Source: Bactericera cockerelli (Eukaryota > Arthropoda > Insecta > Hemiptera > Triozidae). Taken from it: a DNA stretch of 64,000 nucleotides. Shown piece by piece: positions 10,984 through 21,484 of this stretch. The stretch lies in the NCBI GenBank assembly GCA_024516035.1, contig CM044957.1, forward strand, positions 4,561,017 to 4,625,016. The letters run 5' to 3'. Positions within the stretch are counted from its first letter, which is position 1. The number at the start of each line of letters is the position of its first letter. Under the pieces are notes generated by a model. The model was not told where the DNA came from and did not search any database. It was given only the letters and a program-made list of their open reading frames with translations. The position numbers were made by a program, and so were the translations under genes.

Positions 10984-11110
10984 GGGCGAAATTAAGACAC
11001 GTTTTTGTAAAGCTCTGTGGCTCTAAGTCACGGTTTGCGTACTGTCTTAGATGGAGAAAACCGACGCAAACAATCACTTAAGTAATCGGTTTTGTCTATT
11101 CATTTCGCCC
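10984..11110. mobile_element. PIF/Harbinger-type MITE, 127 bp
   Basis: The termini are inverted (gggcgaaattaagaca against tgtctattcatttcgccc) and flanked by TTA on both sides (10981-10983, 11111-11113). The SINE A consensus has a single TTA at this spot, confirming a 3-bp duplication. A TWA target duplication is the hallmark of PIF/Harbinger. No coding sequence. Sister copy at 25440-25568. Confidence 0.8.
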
Positions 11111-11147
11111 TTATTCTTATGAGGTTTATGTTGGAACAAAAACAAAT

Positions 11148-12093
11148 GAGGGTGAATATTTCCAAACGTGGTTTTTTCAGGGCAATTTTTGTCCCATGCC
11201 AATTTTTTAAAATAACTAGCTGAATGTGGGGAGATCAAGTAGGTACCTAGGATATTAATATTTAGGTATTTAGAGGGTGCACTTCTGAAAAATTATTTTT
11301 TCTCTATTTTTCCCTGTTCTTTAAAAAATAGAGATGATAGGTACAAAATAGCCAGAGGAAGGACTACCAGAGGAGAGACATTTTGACTATAACTCTAACT
11401 TTTAAGTGCACTATTAAAAGAAAAATATTAGTATTGTTTTCGAAATGGAGAAATAATCTGCAAATAAAATAGAAAAATCTCATTTTATTTTTTTAAAGTA
11501 AAAGAAATCTTTTTTTTTTACTTGCCAGAGGAAAGACAAGCTCTTCTGTAACGCACTTACTTCCTGAAAATCTTTCAATCAAACAACTAAAACATCGAAC
11601 AAAACTAACGTGGAAATTAGAATAACAAGAGTTTCCCCTCCTTTCATAGAGTGACGTTACTCTCCCCTCTTTTGAAAACGGCAATAAAGTGGCTTGCCAG
11701 AGGAAGGACAAAAAGTATGGGGACACACTTTAAAGTCAAATATAGAAATAATTGAAATGGTAATTAATAAAATAAAATTCAATTTTAAGTAGTTGTCTTC
11801 TTGCCTTTTGAAAAAATTATATTTTAATTTAATTATTTAAAAAGGAATTGAGCTATTATAAATTTAAACATTCTAAAACAAGCTGGGGACAGGCCAGAGG
11901 ACGGACATTTGCTGATATCATGTACTTATTTTTTATATAAATAATAATAAAAAAATAATGTTTTATGTACTTTCAAGTTAAAGCTAATGAGTTCTCTTCA
12001 TTTGACTAGTTGATTCATTTATTTTTTCCTTACCGATTTGTTTTTATTCAATAGGGACATCAAAAAACCACGTTTGGAAATATTCACCCATAA
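11148..12093. mobile_element. DNA element with 28-bp perfect TIRs, about 0.95 kb
   Basis: gggtgaatatttccaaacg..tttttt at 11150-11177 is the exact inverse of the sequence ending near 12092. Inside, the motif ccagaggaaggac or a close variant recurs at about 11352, 11525, 11697 and 11894, roughly every 172-197 bp. No ORF longer than 77 codons, so it is non-autonomous. Flanks caaatgag and taaacgag suggest a diverged 7-8 bp duplication, as in hAT elements, but this is uncertain. Confidence 0.65.
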
Positions 12094-12189
12094 ACGAGGC
12101 AAAATTCATGTATTGGTTGGGATTCGAACCGACAGATCCCTACGCTACCTGGAGCACCAGACCACTTAACCACTTGACCACCAATGAGC

Positions 12190-12644
12190 GGCCATTCATC
12201 ATTTTCTTGACCATTTGTCAGGTCTCGGGCGTGGGTCTCAACACATACCTTCGCTGAGAAATGAAGTTATAAATCATTTTAATGATATGCTCACAATCTC
12301 GAAAGATCCCTATGTTAATTCTAATGCTTATTAATTCACGTTGATTGATGGCTGGGTTCCATCCAATGCGTAGAACGGTGAAGTGCCGCGTAACTTGTTT
12401 CATCGATCTAGGATGTTCAGTTATGTGAGCTTTTGTCTTGTGCTATCAGTTTTTACTTCCGATTCTGATTTCGGAAAGATATTGGGTTTATCTTTGTTTT
12501 ACTTTCGAGAAATTTCTAATATTAGAAATCAGAAGTATTGGGTTCATTTTTGTTTGTTTTTTTTTCTAGTCACTGCACCATTTTCCTGTCGAAATTTTAC
12601 TAAATTTTTTAGGGTACTTACCGGAGAGATACCTATTGTACCTT

Positions 12645-12682
<38 letters not shown>

Positions 12683-12690
12683 GTCACTTT
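12190..12690. other. No gene; palindrome core and long T run
   Basis: The palindrome core ttctaatattagaaa lies at about 12513-12527, and a T-homopolymer of about 30 at 12649-12680. The 105-codon frame over the T run is compositional. Confidence 0.5.
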
Positions 12691-12694
12691 CAAC

Positions 12695-12860
12695 AGCTAG
12701 GTCATCTCGAGACGGGGTGTTACCCTTCATTCGCAGGAAACTCACAAACCTGCTACCCTAATTTCATCACATAGTCTTCAGTTTCACCACGCTGGAGGCT
12801 GGACTTTGCTTTACTTCGGTGATCCCACGACAACCAGTGCATTCAAAGCGCGATCGACGA
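12695..12860 (-). repeat. SINE family F
   Basis: Plus strand reads cattcgcaggaaactcaca, then the inverse of the 5S-like head ending gtgcattcaaagcgcgatcg. Confidence 0.75.
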
Positions 12861-12924
12861 TGGCCATTTTAGATAATATTCTTTTTAATCGTTTATTTTT
12901 ATTATTATTTTGCTTAACCTTTCT

Positions 12925-13020
12925 TTAATATCAAGGTCATTCGAGATGGAGGTTTTATCCTCCATTGGCTAGAAACTTACAAACCCCTTCAACCAGCTAC
13001 CCACATTTACTTTCACTCCG
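12925..13020 (-). repeat. SINE family F, 3' body fragment
   Basis: cattcgagatggaggttt and ctccattggctagaaact identify the 3' half; the 5S-like head is absent. 13021-13160 contains a short duplication (cctatgggctcat) and no gene. Confidence 0.6.
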
Positions 13021-13162
13021 ACAATTTCTATACCGTTTTAAAAAAATGAATTTCAGCCACGGACAATTCTCTTAACGGCTCATTTGCTCATTTCCTATGG
13101 GCTCATTCCCTATGGGCTCAATCACAAATTCTCCGAATGAAGCGTTTGTCTTATAGTTCATG

Positions 13163-13203
13163 TTAAAATAAAATACTTCCGATTTCCAATATTAGAAATT
13201 TCT
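13163..13203. repeat. Short palindromic repeat (second copy)
   Basis: Same hairpin-forming repeat as at 531-567, reading cttccgatttccaatattag and then closing with ctcggaagt. Confidence 0.7.
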
Positions 13204-13299
13204 CGGAAGTAAAATACTTTCTATATATTGTGTTTTTCGCAATAATAACGACGACATAGTGCCGGCTTACAGCCAGTGGTCAATCTATACGAGTGCTCA

Positions 13300-13398
13300 G
13301 CACCACAGGTTACCCAGCCCTGATCTAGGCTACTCTAGAGAAATCCACAGGCAATTACCCAGCCCTGATCTAGGCAACTCTAGAGAAATCCACAGGCC
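13300..13398. repeat. Two-copy tandem duplication, about 45 bp
   Basis: The unit contains acccagccctgatctaggc and tctagagaaatccacaggc. The 85-codon frame over it resembles nothing known. 13399-13670 shows no recognisable feature. Confidence 0.8.
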
Positions 13399-13676
13399 GC
13401 AGGCATGGCCCCGCGGTCATGCCTGCGCTCAAGATTCTCCGATAGTGAGGCGCGGTCATAAAAGTTTCAATTTATCTCATCGGCCCCATGGTTTATGGCT
13501 CGTTCGTTCTCGATAGGGGGTGTGTTAGAAAAAGTTGTTCTCGGAACCAACATTACAAAGTAAAGTCTTATTTATGAAAGCCAGGACCGTGCACCAGTTG
13601 GTAATTTATTATTATCTATTATTTTTGTTATTATTACTACTATTTATCCACGCTGGCAAAGGATTTTTAAAATTCC

Positions 13677-13992
13677 CTGCTAGTCAAGTAGTTAACGCGC
13701 TGGTCTGGTAATCCAGGTAACGTATTGATCCGTTGGTTCGAATCCTAAATAGAGCATGAATTTTTCCTCATTAATTTAATCCCCATCTTCAAGCACAAGA
13801 TTTTTATCTTTTGAAGGTGGGTATACCCTCATTATTAGTTGAAGATGTTTATTTGTGAAATATAAATATATGGAAACTTAAAAAAAAAAAATGAGTTTGT
13901 GACCACTACTAAGACTCCCAGGGTTAGGTGGTCGAAAGTGCTTTGAGCATTAATCTCGACTGCTTACCTTCCACTAAAGAGTGTTATTATTA
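13677..13992 (+). repeat. SINE family A with an internal insert
   Basis: Head tagtcaagtagttaacgcg, body split by about 70 bp (around 13795-13895), then gactcccagggttaggtgg and the 3' tail ttaccttccactaaagagt. The degenerate head has lost the acceptor pairing. Confidence 0.75.
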
Positions 13993-14082
13993 TTATTTTT
14001 TGTCTAACGTCTCTTTAGCATGGAGGTGATTCGAGACGGGGGTTTTACTCTCCATTCGCTGGAAACTTACAAATCAACCTCC

Positions 14083-14440
14083 GTGGCGCAACGGTTTTGA
14101 CTACTGCCCGTAATCCAGAGGTCCTGAGTTGCATTCCCGGTCGAAGCAGACTTTTCAGACAGAAAATTCTGTTCTCTCAGATCCTACCCAGTCAGGGTGA
14201 GGTTAATGTGTGTAGCTGGCACGATTCCCAGTAAACGGAGGGTAAAAACCCCGTCCTAATCAGGACGTTCAATTAAATAGAATCGTTGGTGTTAGGAAGT
14301 GCATCCAGCCGTATAAATGTGCCACGACTATCCAACCTCAACCATGAGGTTGAACAATGACGATCCCAGTTAGCAAAGTGAAATATGGCCCTATACAGGC
14401 GCGGACAATGCTGAGGAGCTGCGGAACTGCAACATCACCC
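14083..14440 (+). repeat. SINE family E, full length
   Basis: tRNA-like head cctccgtggcgcaacggtt with a B-box-like region, body gtgaggttaatgtgtgtagc, then ccgtcctaatcaggacgttc, and a 3' part with caacctcaaccatgaggt. The palindromic taatcaggacgt block recurs in the minus-strand copy at 3190-3515. Confidence 0.8.
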
Positions 14441-14935
14441 CCAGATAAAAAGGAAAAAAATAGTTTTTTTTTTATATATCCTAGCTCATACACAGTGAAA
14501 ATCACTACACATTTCTTGAATAATTAATTTATAACTATTATGCCTATAATGTAAGCGTTAGTGGACCTTAATGCTGGCAGATGAGTGCAGTAAATTCAAC
14601 CCCAAACGTTAAACAGGGAACAGAGAACAGGCAAGGCTACCGTGCAGTTTCCCAAGTGTTTCATGGGTTTTAAGGAATAAGTCCAAGTCTCATGAAAAAG
14701 CCAAAGTTCTCATGATGGTTATTATTATTATATAATTCTTTATTAGATACAAAAGGACATTATGTACATATAAATAATAATTTTAACTGGTTGATCGTAC
14801 AAAGAAATATGTGCTTCAAAACGAGCCAACCTTTCAACTAAAATTGGATAGAGACCATCAATCCCCCAGCTGTAGCCAAGCTGGCTACAACAACAACATT
14901 TCAAATCCTTTTATAAAGATTAAAGGTGCTTGATT
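14441..14935. repeat. Dispersed repeat (fragments shared with 62100-62640)
   Basis: Contains aagtccaagtctcatgaaa, tgatggttgatcg-like segments and cagctgtagccaagctggct, all repeated in the same order at 62495-62640. No coding sequence. Confidence 0.6.
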
Positions 14936-15140
14936 TGTTGAAGTATCAAAGGGTCACTTCTAGTGTGCTCGTGTTGACCCAGCACCTAAATGTGGGAAGT
15001 ACTGTGTCACTTCTCTCCCATCAGAAGGGTGGCATACTACGGGATGGGTAAACTACAACACAAATCATAGTCTACAGTAGCTGCTGTTTCATAGCTACGA
15101 AATAAAAAAGGCTGCGAAACACTCTCTTTTCTAAAAAAAA
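14936..15140 (+). repeat. SINE family C, 3' part
   Basis: Body gtgctcgtgttgacccagca, then tcacttctctcccatcaga, ending with aaaaaaggctgcgaaacact. The tRNA-Gly-like head is missing. Compare 17442-17785. Confidence 0.75.
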
Positions 15141-15216
15141 AAATAAAAAAAAATGCCAACCTCTCTTCAAGGCACAAGTTCTCGGCCATGTCCGACAAAA
15201 CCACACGTTTGAGAAT

Positions 15217-15437
15217 GATGCTGTCTTCACCTCGGTGGAGAGGATGCAACATGTCCGCCATACCTCTCTAATTACGATAATCAGAGAATAGTGCTGTCTT
15301 CACCTCGGTGGAGAGGATGCAACATGTCCGCCATACCTCTCTAATTACGATAATCAGAGAATAGTGCTGTCTTCACCTCGGTGGAGAGGATGCAACATGT
15401 CCGCCATACCTCTCTAATTACGATAATCAGAGAATAG
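15217..15437. repeat. 73-bp tandem repeat, three copies
   Basis: Unit carries gctgtcttcacctcggtgga and atgtccgccatacctctct. Copies are nearly identical, so the duplication is recent. 15438-15730 holds no recognisable feature. Confidence 0.9.
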
Positions 15438-15734
15438 TGCAGAATGTCCCGCGGTCATGTTCTGTCATAAAACATAAAAACCGATTAAAAGTATTTTATA
15501 ATAGTTGCCGAGATCCGCGCCAGTTCGCACCCGATGCTGTAATCTTCGAATCCATAAAAAATAAATTATCAATAAAACATCTTAAAAATTCTCGAACGCT
15601 CTTCGGTAAATGTTGAACTTTTTAATCGAACCAATTATGCCCTCTGACGCGGCCGGAGTGGACTGAAGTGGTCGTAAAATCAAATAGCATCGGCGAGAAC
15701 TGGTGTTGGGCGGTAGAGAACGGTTTATTATTAT

Positions 15735-15885
15735 TAATTTGGGTTTAACGTCGCTTTCAACTGTATGGTCATATCATGACGGGGGTGTTACCCTCCGTTC
15801 GCAGGAAACTGACAAACCGCTTTCCACATTAACCTACACCCAGAATGGGTTGGGTCGGAGTGCCAGCATCACGAAGTCTTTTTTT
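15735..15885 (-). repeat. SINE family F
   Basis: Plus strand: gggtttaacgtcgctttcaa, ccctccgttcgcaggaaac, gagtgccagcatcacgaag. The 5S-like head end is missing. Confidence 0.75.
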
Positions 15886-16278
15886 TTGTTGGTTAATTCA
15901 GTATCAATATGTTTATTTTTGGTTGTATGCTCATTTTGTATTACAAATTTCATCAAGTTTAATTTACAGTAAGAAATATACATGTGTTATTTACAAAGTG
16001 AAATTATTAAAATTAAACTTGATCAAGGATAGTGATAATGCTTGCGGCAATCTCTTCCTGTGGTGTAGGGGGCAGTGGGATATGTTCAATTGTTCATTTA
16101 CTTGTAGAGATTATTAAAGAAATGGAATTATGGAGTAGTATATTCATTTTCTTATTGTTTTTAGTTAGAATTCTCAACAGATTGCCGATTTTGTTATTTT
16201 CAACATTGTAAATATGTATATTATTAAGATTAATTAATTGTATCACATTAAATTATAAGTAACAAATAAAGACTTGAT
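15886..16278. repeat. AT-rich with LINE-tail-like repeat
   Basis: About 15890-16065 ends with aaacttgatcaaggatagtg and gcggcaatctcttcc, a diverged copy of the tail repeat seen at 17548-17690 and 31608-31757. No gene. Confidence 0.5.
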
Positions 16279-16279
16279 T

Positions 16280-16380
16280 AGCCAGCGTCGATGGCGAATT
16301 GAATTCTTGTAGGATCAACGAAGTTAAGCAACATCCAGCGAGATGAAGACTTCGTGATGCTGGCATTCCGGTCCAACTCT
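16280..16380 (+). repeat. SINE family F, head
   Basis: Contains ggatcaacgaagttaagca and gatgaagacttcgtgatgct. The 3' half is replaced by unrelated sequence. Confidence 0.75.
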
Positions 16381-16446
16381 CATGACTTAGGGAGTTGTCC
16401 TGCTCCTGTCTCATGAACTGGTCAATTCATTGAGCTCCTCGATACA

Positions 16447-16664
16447 ATAAAAATAATAATAATACTCTTTAGTGGAAGCAACCACCAGGCGAGGTTAATC
16501 CTCACAGCATTTTCTACCACCTAACGCTCAGAGTCTTATTATTATGTGGTCACAAACTCAAATTAATGAGGAAAATTTCATGCACTGGGTGGGATTTGAA
16601 CCAACGGATCCCGACGCTATCTGGAGTACCAGACCAGCGCGCTAACCACTTGACTACCAGTGCA
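16447..16664 (-). repeat. SINE family A, full length
   Basis: Starts with ctctttagtggaagcaacc and ends with the head cgctaaccacttgactacca followed by gtgca. Well preserved. Confidence 0.85.
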
Positions 16665-16934
16665 CAGTATTGACAGCAGCTCTGGAGAAGATGAGTACAC
16701 GAAAGGAGATGCCTCCTTCAATCTGTGCCCATAAAACTACATTAGCGGTTTACACAGGGGTCCAATTAGTTTTATGATTAATTGAAGACCGAGTTAGTAA
16801 AATACACGATAGAAAAATATGTAAGCTATAAAAAAATAATAACTATTAAATGTAAATAGGCATCTAGTATCTTGTACATCTATTTGCTAAAACTGTAGTG
16901 ATATAAAAAACAGGCGAGTATTTTGAAATAAAAA

Positions 16935-17190
16935 TGGGGATTTATATCGCCTGATTTATACTACCCGATCAGGACTATTGAAGTCCCATTATTCCAGCTG
17001 TAAGCCCAAGACTCATTATTATGTGGTAAAATCCCAAATGGGAGGATAACTTGGGTTTCGAACCCATGACCTGTAAACAGTTGTAACCAGTTGTGGAATA
17101 AAAAAACTCCCATTCTGTTACGTGGAGTTCTGCCTCATGTGTCAATTGTGTTAATGAGGAAGACATCGCCTTGGTAGCGCTATCTACCGC
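16935..17190 (-). repeat. SINE family B joined to family H
   Basis: 16945-17070 matches the family B body (agtcccattattccagctgt, aatgggaggataacttg) and a fragment of its head (gtttcgaacccatgacc). 17080-17185 matches family H (aactcccattctgttacgtg), also present at 26160-26245 in the opposite orientation. Confidence 0.65.
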
Positions 17191-17224
17191 CCTACTCTCA
17201 TTACTGACATCAGCTATCTAAAAT

Positions 17225-17400
17225 TAATTATGTTATCTACCGACATCAGTAGCTCGATCGATAAGAAGGCGGATTTATCACTGGAGGTCGGTGGTTCGAG
17301 TTCCATGTTCAGCAAAAAAAAAAAATAGTGCAGCAAATTAGAGTAACTGTGATATTACAAACATGGTGATTCACACAAATATGATAAGTATGATAACTTA
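17225..17400 (+). repeat. tRNA-like SINE head (family G)
   Basis: gctcgatcgataagaaggcg and ggaggtcggtggttcgagtt resemble A-box and B-box regions of a tRNA. The body fades into AT-rich sequence. Confidence 0.5.
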
Positions 17401-17441
17401 TGAATGTTATCTATGCCTGTCACATTAGCGGTTGTCACAGG

Positions 17442-17785
17442 GCGCGCGATTAGCTCAGTGGTTAAGCACTCGCTTGCCATGCGGGAGGTCCCGGGTTCGA
17501 TCCCCCGAGTCGACAAAAAATTGTATTCTTAATTTGGTTACAATTGTTATTATGAAACATGTTGGATCAAGTTTTATTTAAAAATGACATAAAATATATA
17601 CATACCTATAGATATTGAAATAAATAAAACAAAACTTGATCAAGGGCGGTGCTAATGCCAAAAGCATTCTCTTGCGATTGTTTGTTTGTAAGGGATACCT
17701 TCCGGTGCGCTCGTGTTGACCCAGCACCTGAATGGAAAGTATTGTGTCACTTCTCGCCCATCAGAGGGGAGGCATACTGGACGCT
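17442..17785 (+). repeat. SINE family C (tRNA-Gly head) with nested insert
   Basis: The head gattagctcagtggttaagc folds with a 5-bp anticodon arm ctcgc/gcggg and loop ttgccat, giving anticodon GCC (Gly). The B-box is gggttcgatcccc. The body is interrupted at about 17548-17690 by a LINE-tail-like repeat and resumes with cggtgcgctcgtgttgaccc. The lack of a clean acceptor stem and the SINE body argue against a functional tRNA gene. Confidence 0.8.
17548..17690 (+). repeat. LINE-tail-like repeat (gatcaagggcggtgctaatg)
   Basis: Begins near gttggatcaagttttattt and ends with aaaacttgatcaagggcggt, gctaatgccaaaagcatt, ctctt. The ends are partly inverted. Copies at 31455-31600 and 31608-31757 share the same layout. 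Confidence 0.7.
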
Positions 17786-17942
17786 AACGAGTTCCTTCCG
17801 AACCTTTTTTTAACTCAGGTAGTGATACCGAGTTACTTCCCGTGCACGAAAGGTAAATACACGTGTTGCTTCCCGATGCAAACACCGAGTACCTGAGACC
17901 TGGGTCATGAGTTACCATGGAATGACAAAATTATAGTATTTT

Positions 17943-18156
17943 AGGTCAGAGCTGCAGCTCGACCCACCTTGAGAAGTACCCCCCCTTCCCCTACCGTTTC
18001 GGACTTAATTTTCCTCGTACGTCATCATTATAGAGCCATTTTACCTTGTGAGAACTTCCAAATTCGAACTTCCCATGAGAACCCTTTTGAAATTTTCCAT
18101 GATAAGTCAGGTAGTTCGGTTAGGTTAGGCCCGAGCTGGGGGTTCTTGCTTCAGTG
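17943..18156 (+). repeat. Left inverted terminal repeat of the DIRS-like element
   Basis: Starts aggtcagagctgcagctcga. From 17957 to 18156 it is the inverse of 23535-23735, nearly without mismatch (shared block gaagtaccccccctt and ggttaggcccgagctggg). The 79-codon frame over it and its 62-codon mirror on the right are repeat by-products. Confidence 0.85.
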
Positions 18157-18308
18157 TATTCTCAACTCTCGTACCGTTCGGACCTCGATACTTTTAAAAG
18201 TGCTCTAGCTTTTGGTATCGGGCAAAATTTTCAATTATTTTTCAAATTATTTTTTCTGTTTGCCGCACGTCGTCAATCTTTAAAGGTAAGTTCTCTCTTT
18301 TCATTAAG

Positions 18309-20010
18309 CAGCTCTTTTTAATTCATTGCGCCTGACGGGCCTTTGAACTTACTCTTACGGCCTCTGAGTGGCTTTCGCAGGCGATTGCCTAAATGCTTCA
18401 CCGGGGAGAGTCTCCATCTTCTGCCTTGTGCAGTTGACCGGTGGGCAGCTCAGTTTAATTCATTGCGCCTGACGGGCCTTTGAACTTTCTCTCACGGCCT
18501 CTGAGTGGCTTTCGCATGCGATTGCCTAAATGCTTCACCGGGGAGAGTCTCCATCTTCTGCTTTGTGCAGTTGACCGGTGAGCAGCTCAGTTTAATTCAT
18601 TGCGCCTGACTGGCCTTTGAACTTTCTTGTGGTCTCTGAGTGGCTTTCGCATGCGATTGCCTAAATGCTTCACCGGGGAGAGTCTCCATCTTCTGCTTTG
18701 TGCAGTTGACCGGTGAGCAGCTCAGTTTAATTCATTGCGCCTGACTGGCCTTTGAACTTTCTTGTGGTCTCTGAGTGGCTTTCGCATGCGATTGCCTAAA
18801 TGCTTCACCGGGAGAGTCTCCATCTTCTGCCTTGTGCAGTTGACCGGTGGGCAGCTCAGTTTAATTCATTGCGCCTGACGGCCTTTGAACTTTCTTGTGG
18901 TCTCTGAGTGGCTTTCGCATGCGATTGCCTAAATGCTTCACCGGGGAGAGTCTCCATCTTCTGCTTTGTGCAGTTGACCGGTGGGCAGCTCAGTTTAATT
19001 CATTGCGCCTGACGGCCTTTGAACTTTCTTGTGGTCTCTGAGTGGCTTTCGCATGCGATTGCCTAAATGCTTCACCGGGGTGAGTCTCCATCTTCTGCTT
19101 TGTGCAGTTGACCGGTGAGCAGCTCAGTTTAATTCATTGCGACTGTCGGGCCTTTGAACTTTCTTGTGGTCTCTGAGTGGCTTTCGCATGCGATTGCCTA
19201 AATGCTTCACCGGGAGAGTCTCCATCTTCTGCTTTGTGCAGTTGACCGGTGAGCAGCTCAGTTTAATTCATTGCGCCTGACGGGCCTTTGAACTTTCTTG
19301 TGGTCTCTGAGTGGCTTTCGCATGCGATTGCCTAAATGCTTCACCGGGGAGAGTCTCCATCTTCTGCATTGTGCAGTTGACCGGTGAGCAGCTCAGTTTA
19401 ATTCATTGCGCCCTGACGGGCCTTTGAACTTTCTTGTGGTCTCTGAGTGGCTTTCGCATGCGATTGCCTAAATGCTTCACCGGGGAGAGTCTCCATCTTC
19501 TGCATTGTGCAGTTGACCGGTGAGCAGCTCAGTTTAATTCATTGCGCCTGACGGGCCTTTGAACTTTCTTGTGGTCTCTGAGTGGCTTTCGCATGCGATT
19601 GCCTAAATGCTTCACCGGGGGGAGTCTCCATCTTCTGCATTGTGCAGTTGACCGGTGAGCAGCTCAGTTTAATTCATTGCGCCCGACGGGCCTTTGAACT
19701 TTCTTGTGGTCTCTGAGTGGCTTTCGCATGCGATTGCCTAAATGCTTCACCGGGGAGAGTCTCCATCTTCTGCATTGTGCAGTTGACCGGTGAGCAGCTC
19801 AGTTTAATTCATTGCGCCCGACGGGCCTTTGAACTTTCTTGTGGTCTCTGAGTGGCTTTCGCATGCGATTGCCTAAATGCTTCACCGGGGAGAGTCTCCA
19901 TCTTCTGCCTTGTTTAGTTGACCGGTGAGCAGCTCAGTTTAATTCATTGCGCCTGACGACCTTTGAACTTTTTCTTGCGGTCTCTGTGTGGCTTTCGCAT
20001 GCGATTGATC
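18309..20010. repeat. 135-bp satellite-like array, about 12.6 copies
   Basis: Period 133-137 bp. Each unit contains gcctgacgggcctttgaact, gcgattgcctaaatgcttca and gtgcagttgaccggtgagca. Units are about 95 percent alike by eye, the first and last being most diverged, as expected for a tandem array homogenised from its centre. Confidence 0.95.
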
Positions 20011-20059
20011 TCTTTTGATCTTTGACCTAGTAACAACAATTTATTGTGATAAATTGCAG

Positions 20060-21120
20060 TTTTGAGTTCCTTGTGCTTTGGTACCAGTCGAACCATTGCT
20101 CAAGATTTGAGCCGTGGAGTTGACCTTGTCCTCCCTCTTGGCGGGTGCGTCTCTCAGACCCTCGGCCTGTCTCCTGGTACCTATGCTTTTGGTACCAGTC
20201 GAGATATCGCTCAAGATTTGAGCCGTGGAGTTGACCTTGTCCTCCCTCTTGGCGGGTGCGTCTCTCAGACCCTCGGCCTGTCTCCTATTACCTATGCTTT
20301 TGGTACCAGTCGAGCCATTGCTCAAGATTTGAGCCGTGGAGTTGACCTTGTCCCCCCTCTTGACGGGTGCGTCTCTCAGACCCTCGGCCTGTCTCCTGGT
20401 ACCTAAGTCGAGCTATTGCTCAAGATTTTTAGCCATGGACTGAACTTTGTCCTCCCTCTCGGTGGGTGCGTCTCCCTAGACCCCCGGCCTTTCTCCTGGT
20501 TCCTATGCCTTCGATACAAGTTGAGCCGTGGACTAGACCCTGCCACTCCTTGGCTTGGCTTGGGTGCATCTCCCTAGAACCCTTGCCTGTCTCCTTGTAC
20601 CTATGCCATCAGTAGAAGTTGCGCAGTTGCTCAAAATTTTGAACCGTGTGCTGGACTCCGTACCTCCTTGACTTGGGTGCTTCCTTAGACCCCTTGCCTG
20701 TCTCCTGGTGCCTAGGCCATTGGTAACAGTCGAGCCGTTGCTCGAAATTTTGAGCCGTGGGCTGGACTCGGTCCTTTCTTGGTTTGGGTGCGTCTCCTTA
20801 GACCCCTTACCCGTCTCTTGGTGGTTAGACCCCTGGTATCATTCGAGCCGTTGCTAAAATATTTGATCTGTGGGCTGGACTCTTTCCCTCCTTGGCTTAG
20901 GTGTGTCTCTCTAGACCCATCGGCTGTCTCCTGGTACCTATATCTTTGGAACCAGTCGAGCCGTTGCTCAGGATTTGAGCCGTGAAGCGGTTCTTCGTCT
21001 GCCTTTCGCTTGGGCGCGTCTCCCTGATCCCCTTCTCCTTTCTGGTCGAGCCTTGCTTCGGATATTGCATCGTTGCTCAATAATTTAAGCCGTTCAAGAG
21101 ACAAAATACAGCCAATACTC
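20060..21120. repeat. 111-bp tandem array, three clean and several decayed copies
   Basis: ggtaccagtcga starts units at 20080, 20191 and 20302. Farther right the unit decays but gagccgttgctc and cctgtctcctggtacct persist to about 21100. Because 111 is a multiple of three, frames stay open on both strands; I do not read them as genes. Confidence 0.9.
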
Positions 21121-21164
21121 ATTGTTTGCCTAGTATTCTTGTCAGATGTCTATGGCAATATCTA

Positions 21165-21375
21165 TAATAATTCTCTTTAGTGGAAGTTATCCACCAGGCG
21201 AGGTTAATGCTCAAAGCATTTTCTACTACCTAACCCTCGGAGTCTTATTATTATGTGGTCACAAACTCAAATTAATGAGGAAAAAATTTATGCACTGGGC
21301 GCGATTCGAACCAACGGATCCATACGCTACCTGGATTACCAGACTAGCGCGTTATCCACTTGACTACCAATGCTC
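21165..21375 (-). repeat. SINE family A inside the DIRS-like element
   Basis: Full-length minus copy from ctctttagtggaagttatcc to gcgttatccacttgactacc. It shows the host element was in place before this insertion. Confidence 0.85.
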
Positions 21376-21484
21376 GGTAGTCTTTGGGAGCTCTCTGTGA
21401 CCTGCCATCTGACAATGACTTCCTGTCTCAACAGAAGGATGTGTCAAAAAAAAAGAAAAAAAAAAATTTTTTTTTACTTGATGG

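Larger units (their letters stand above)
10895..12185 (-). repeat. SINE family A split by two nested elements
   Basis: The tail (agtggaaggtaaccaccagg) starts at 10909 and the head (ggttgggattcgaaccgac) ends near 12183. Between them lie a 127-bp Harbinger-type MITE (10984-11110) and a 0.95-kb inverted-repeat element (11148-12093). SINE sequence continues between and after them, so both inserted after the SINE. Confidence 0.8.

Noticed and set aside
17442..17515. tRNA-Gly gene
   Set aside because: The anticodon arm is good but the acceptor stem is not, and the SINE body follows; the same head recurs in other family C copies.
20041..21122. 37-residue repeat protein on either strand
   Set aside because: The 111-bp period keeps frames open on both strands, units decay with frameshifts rightward, and there is no start context or family match.
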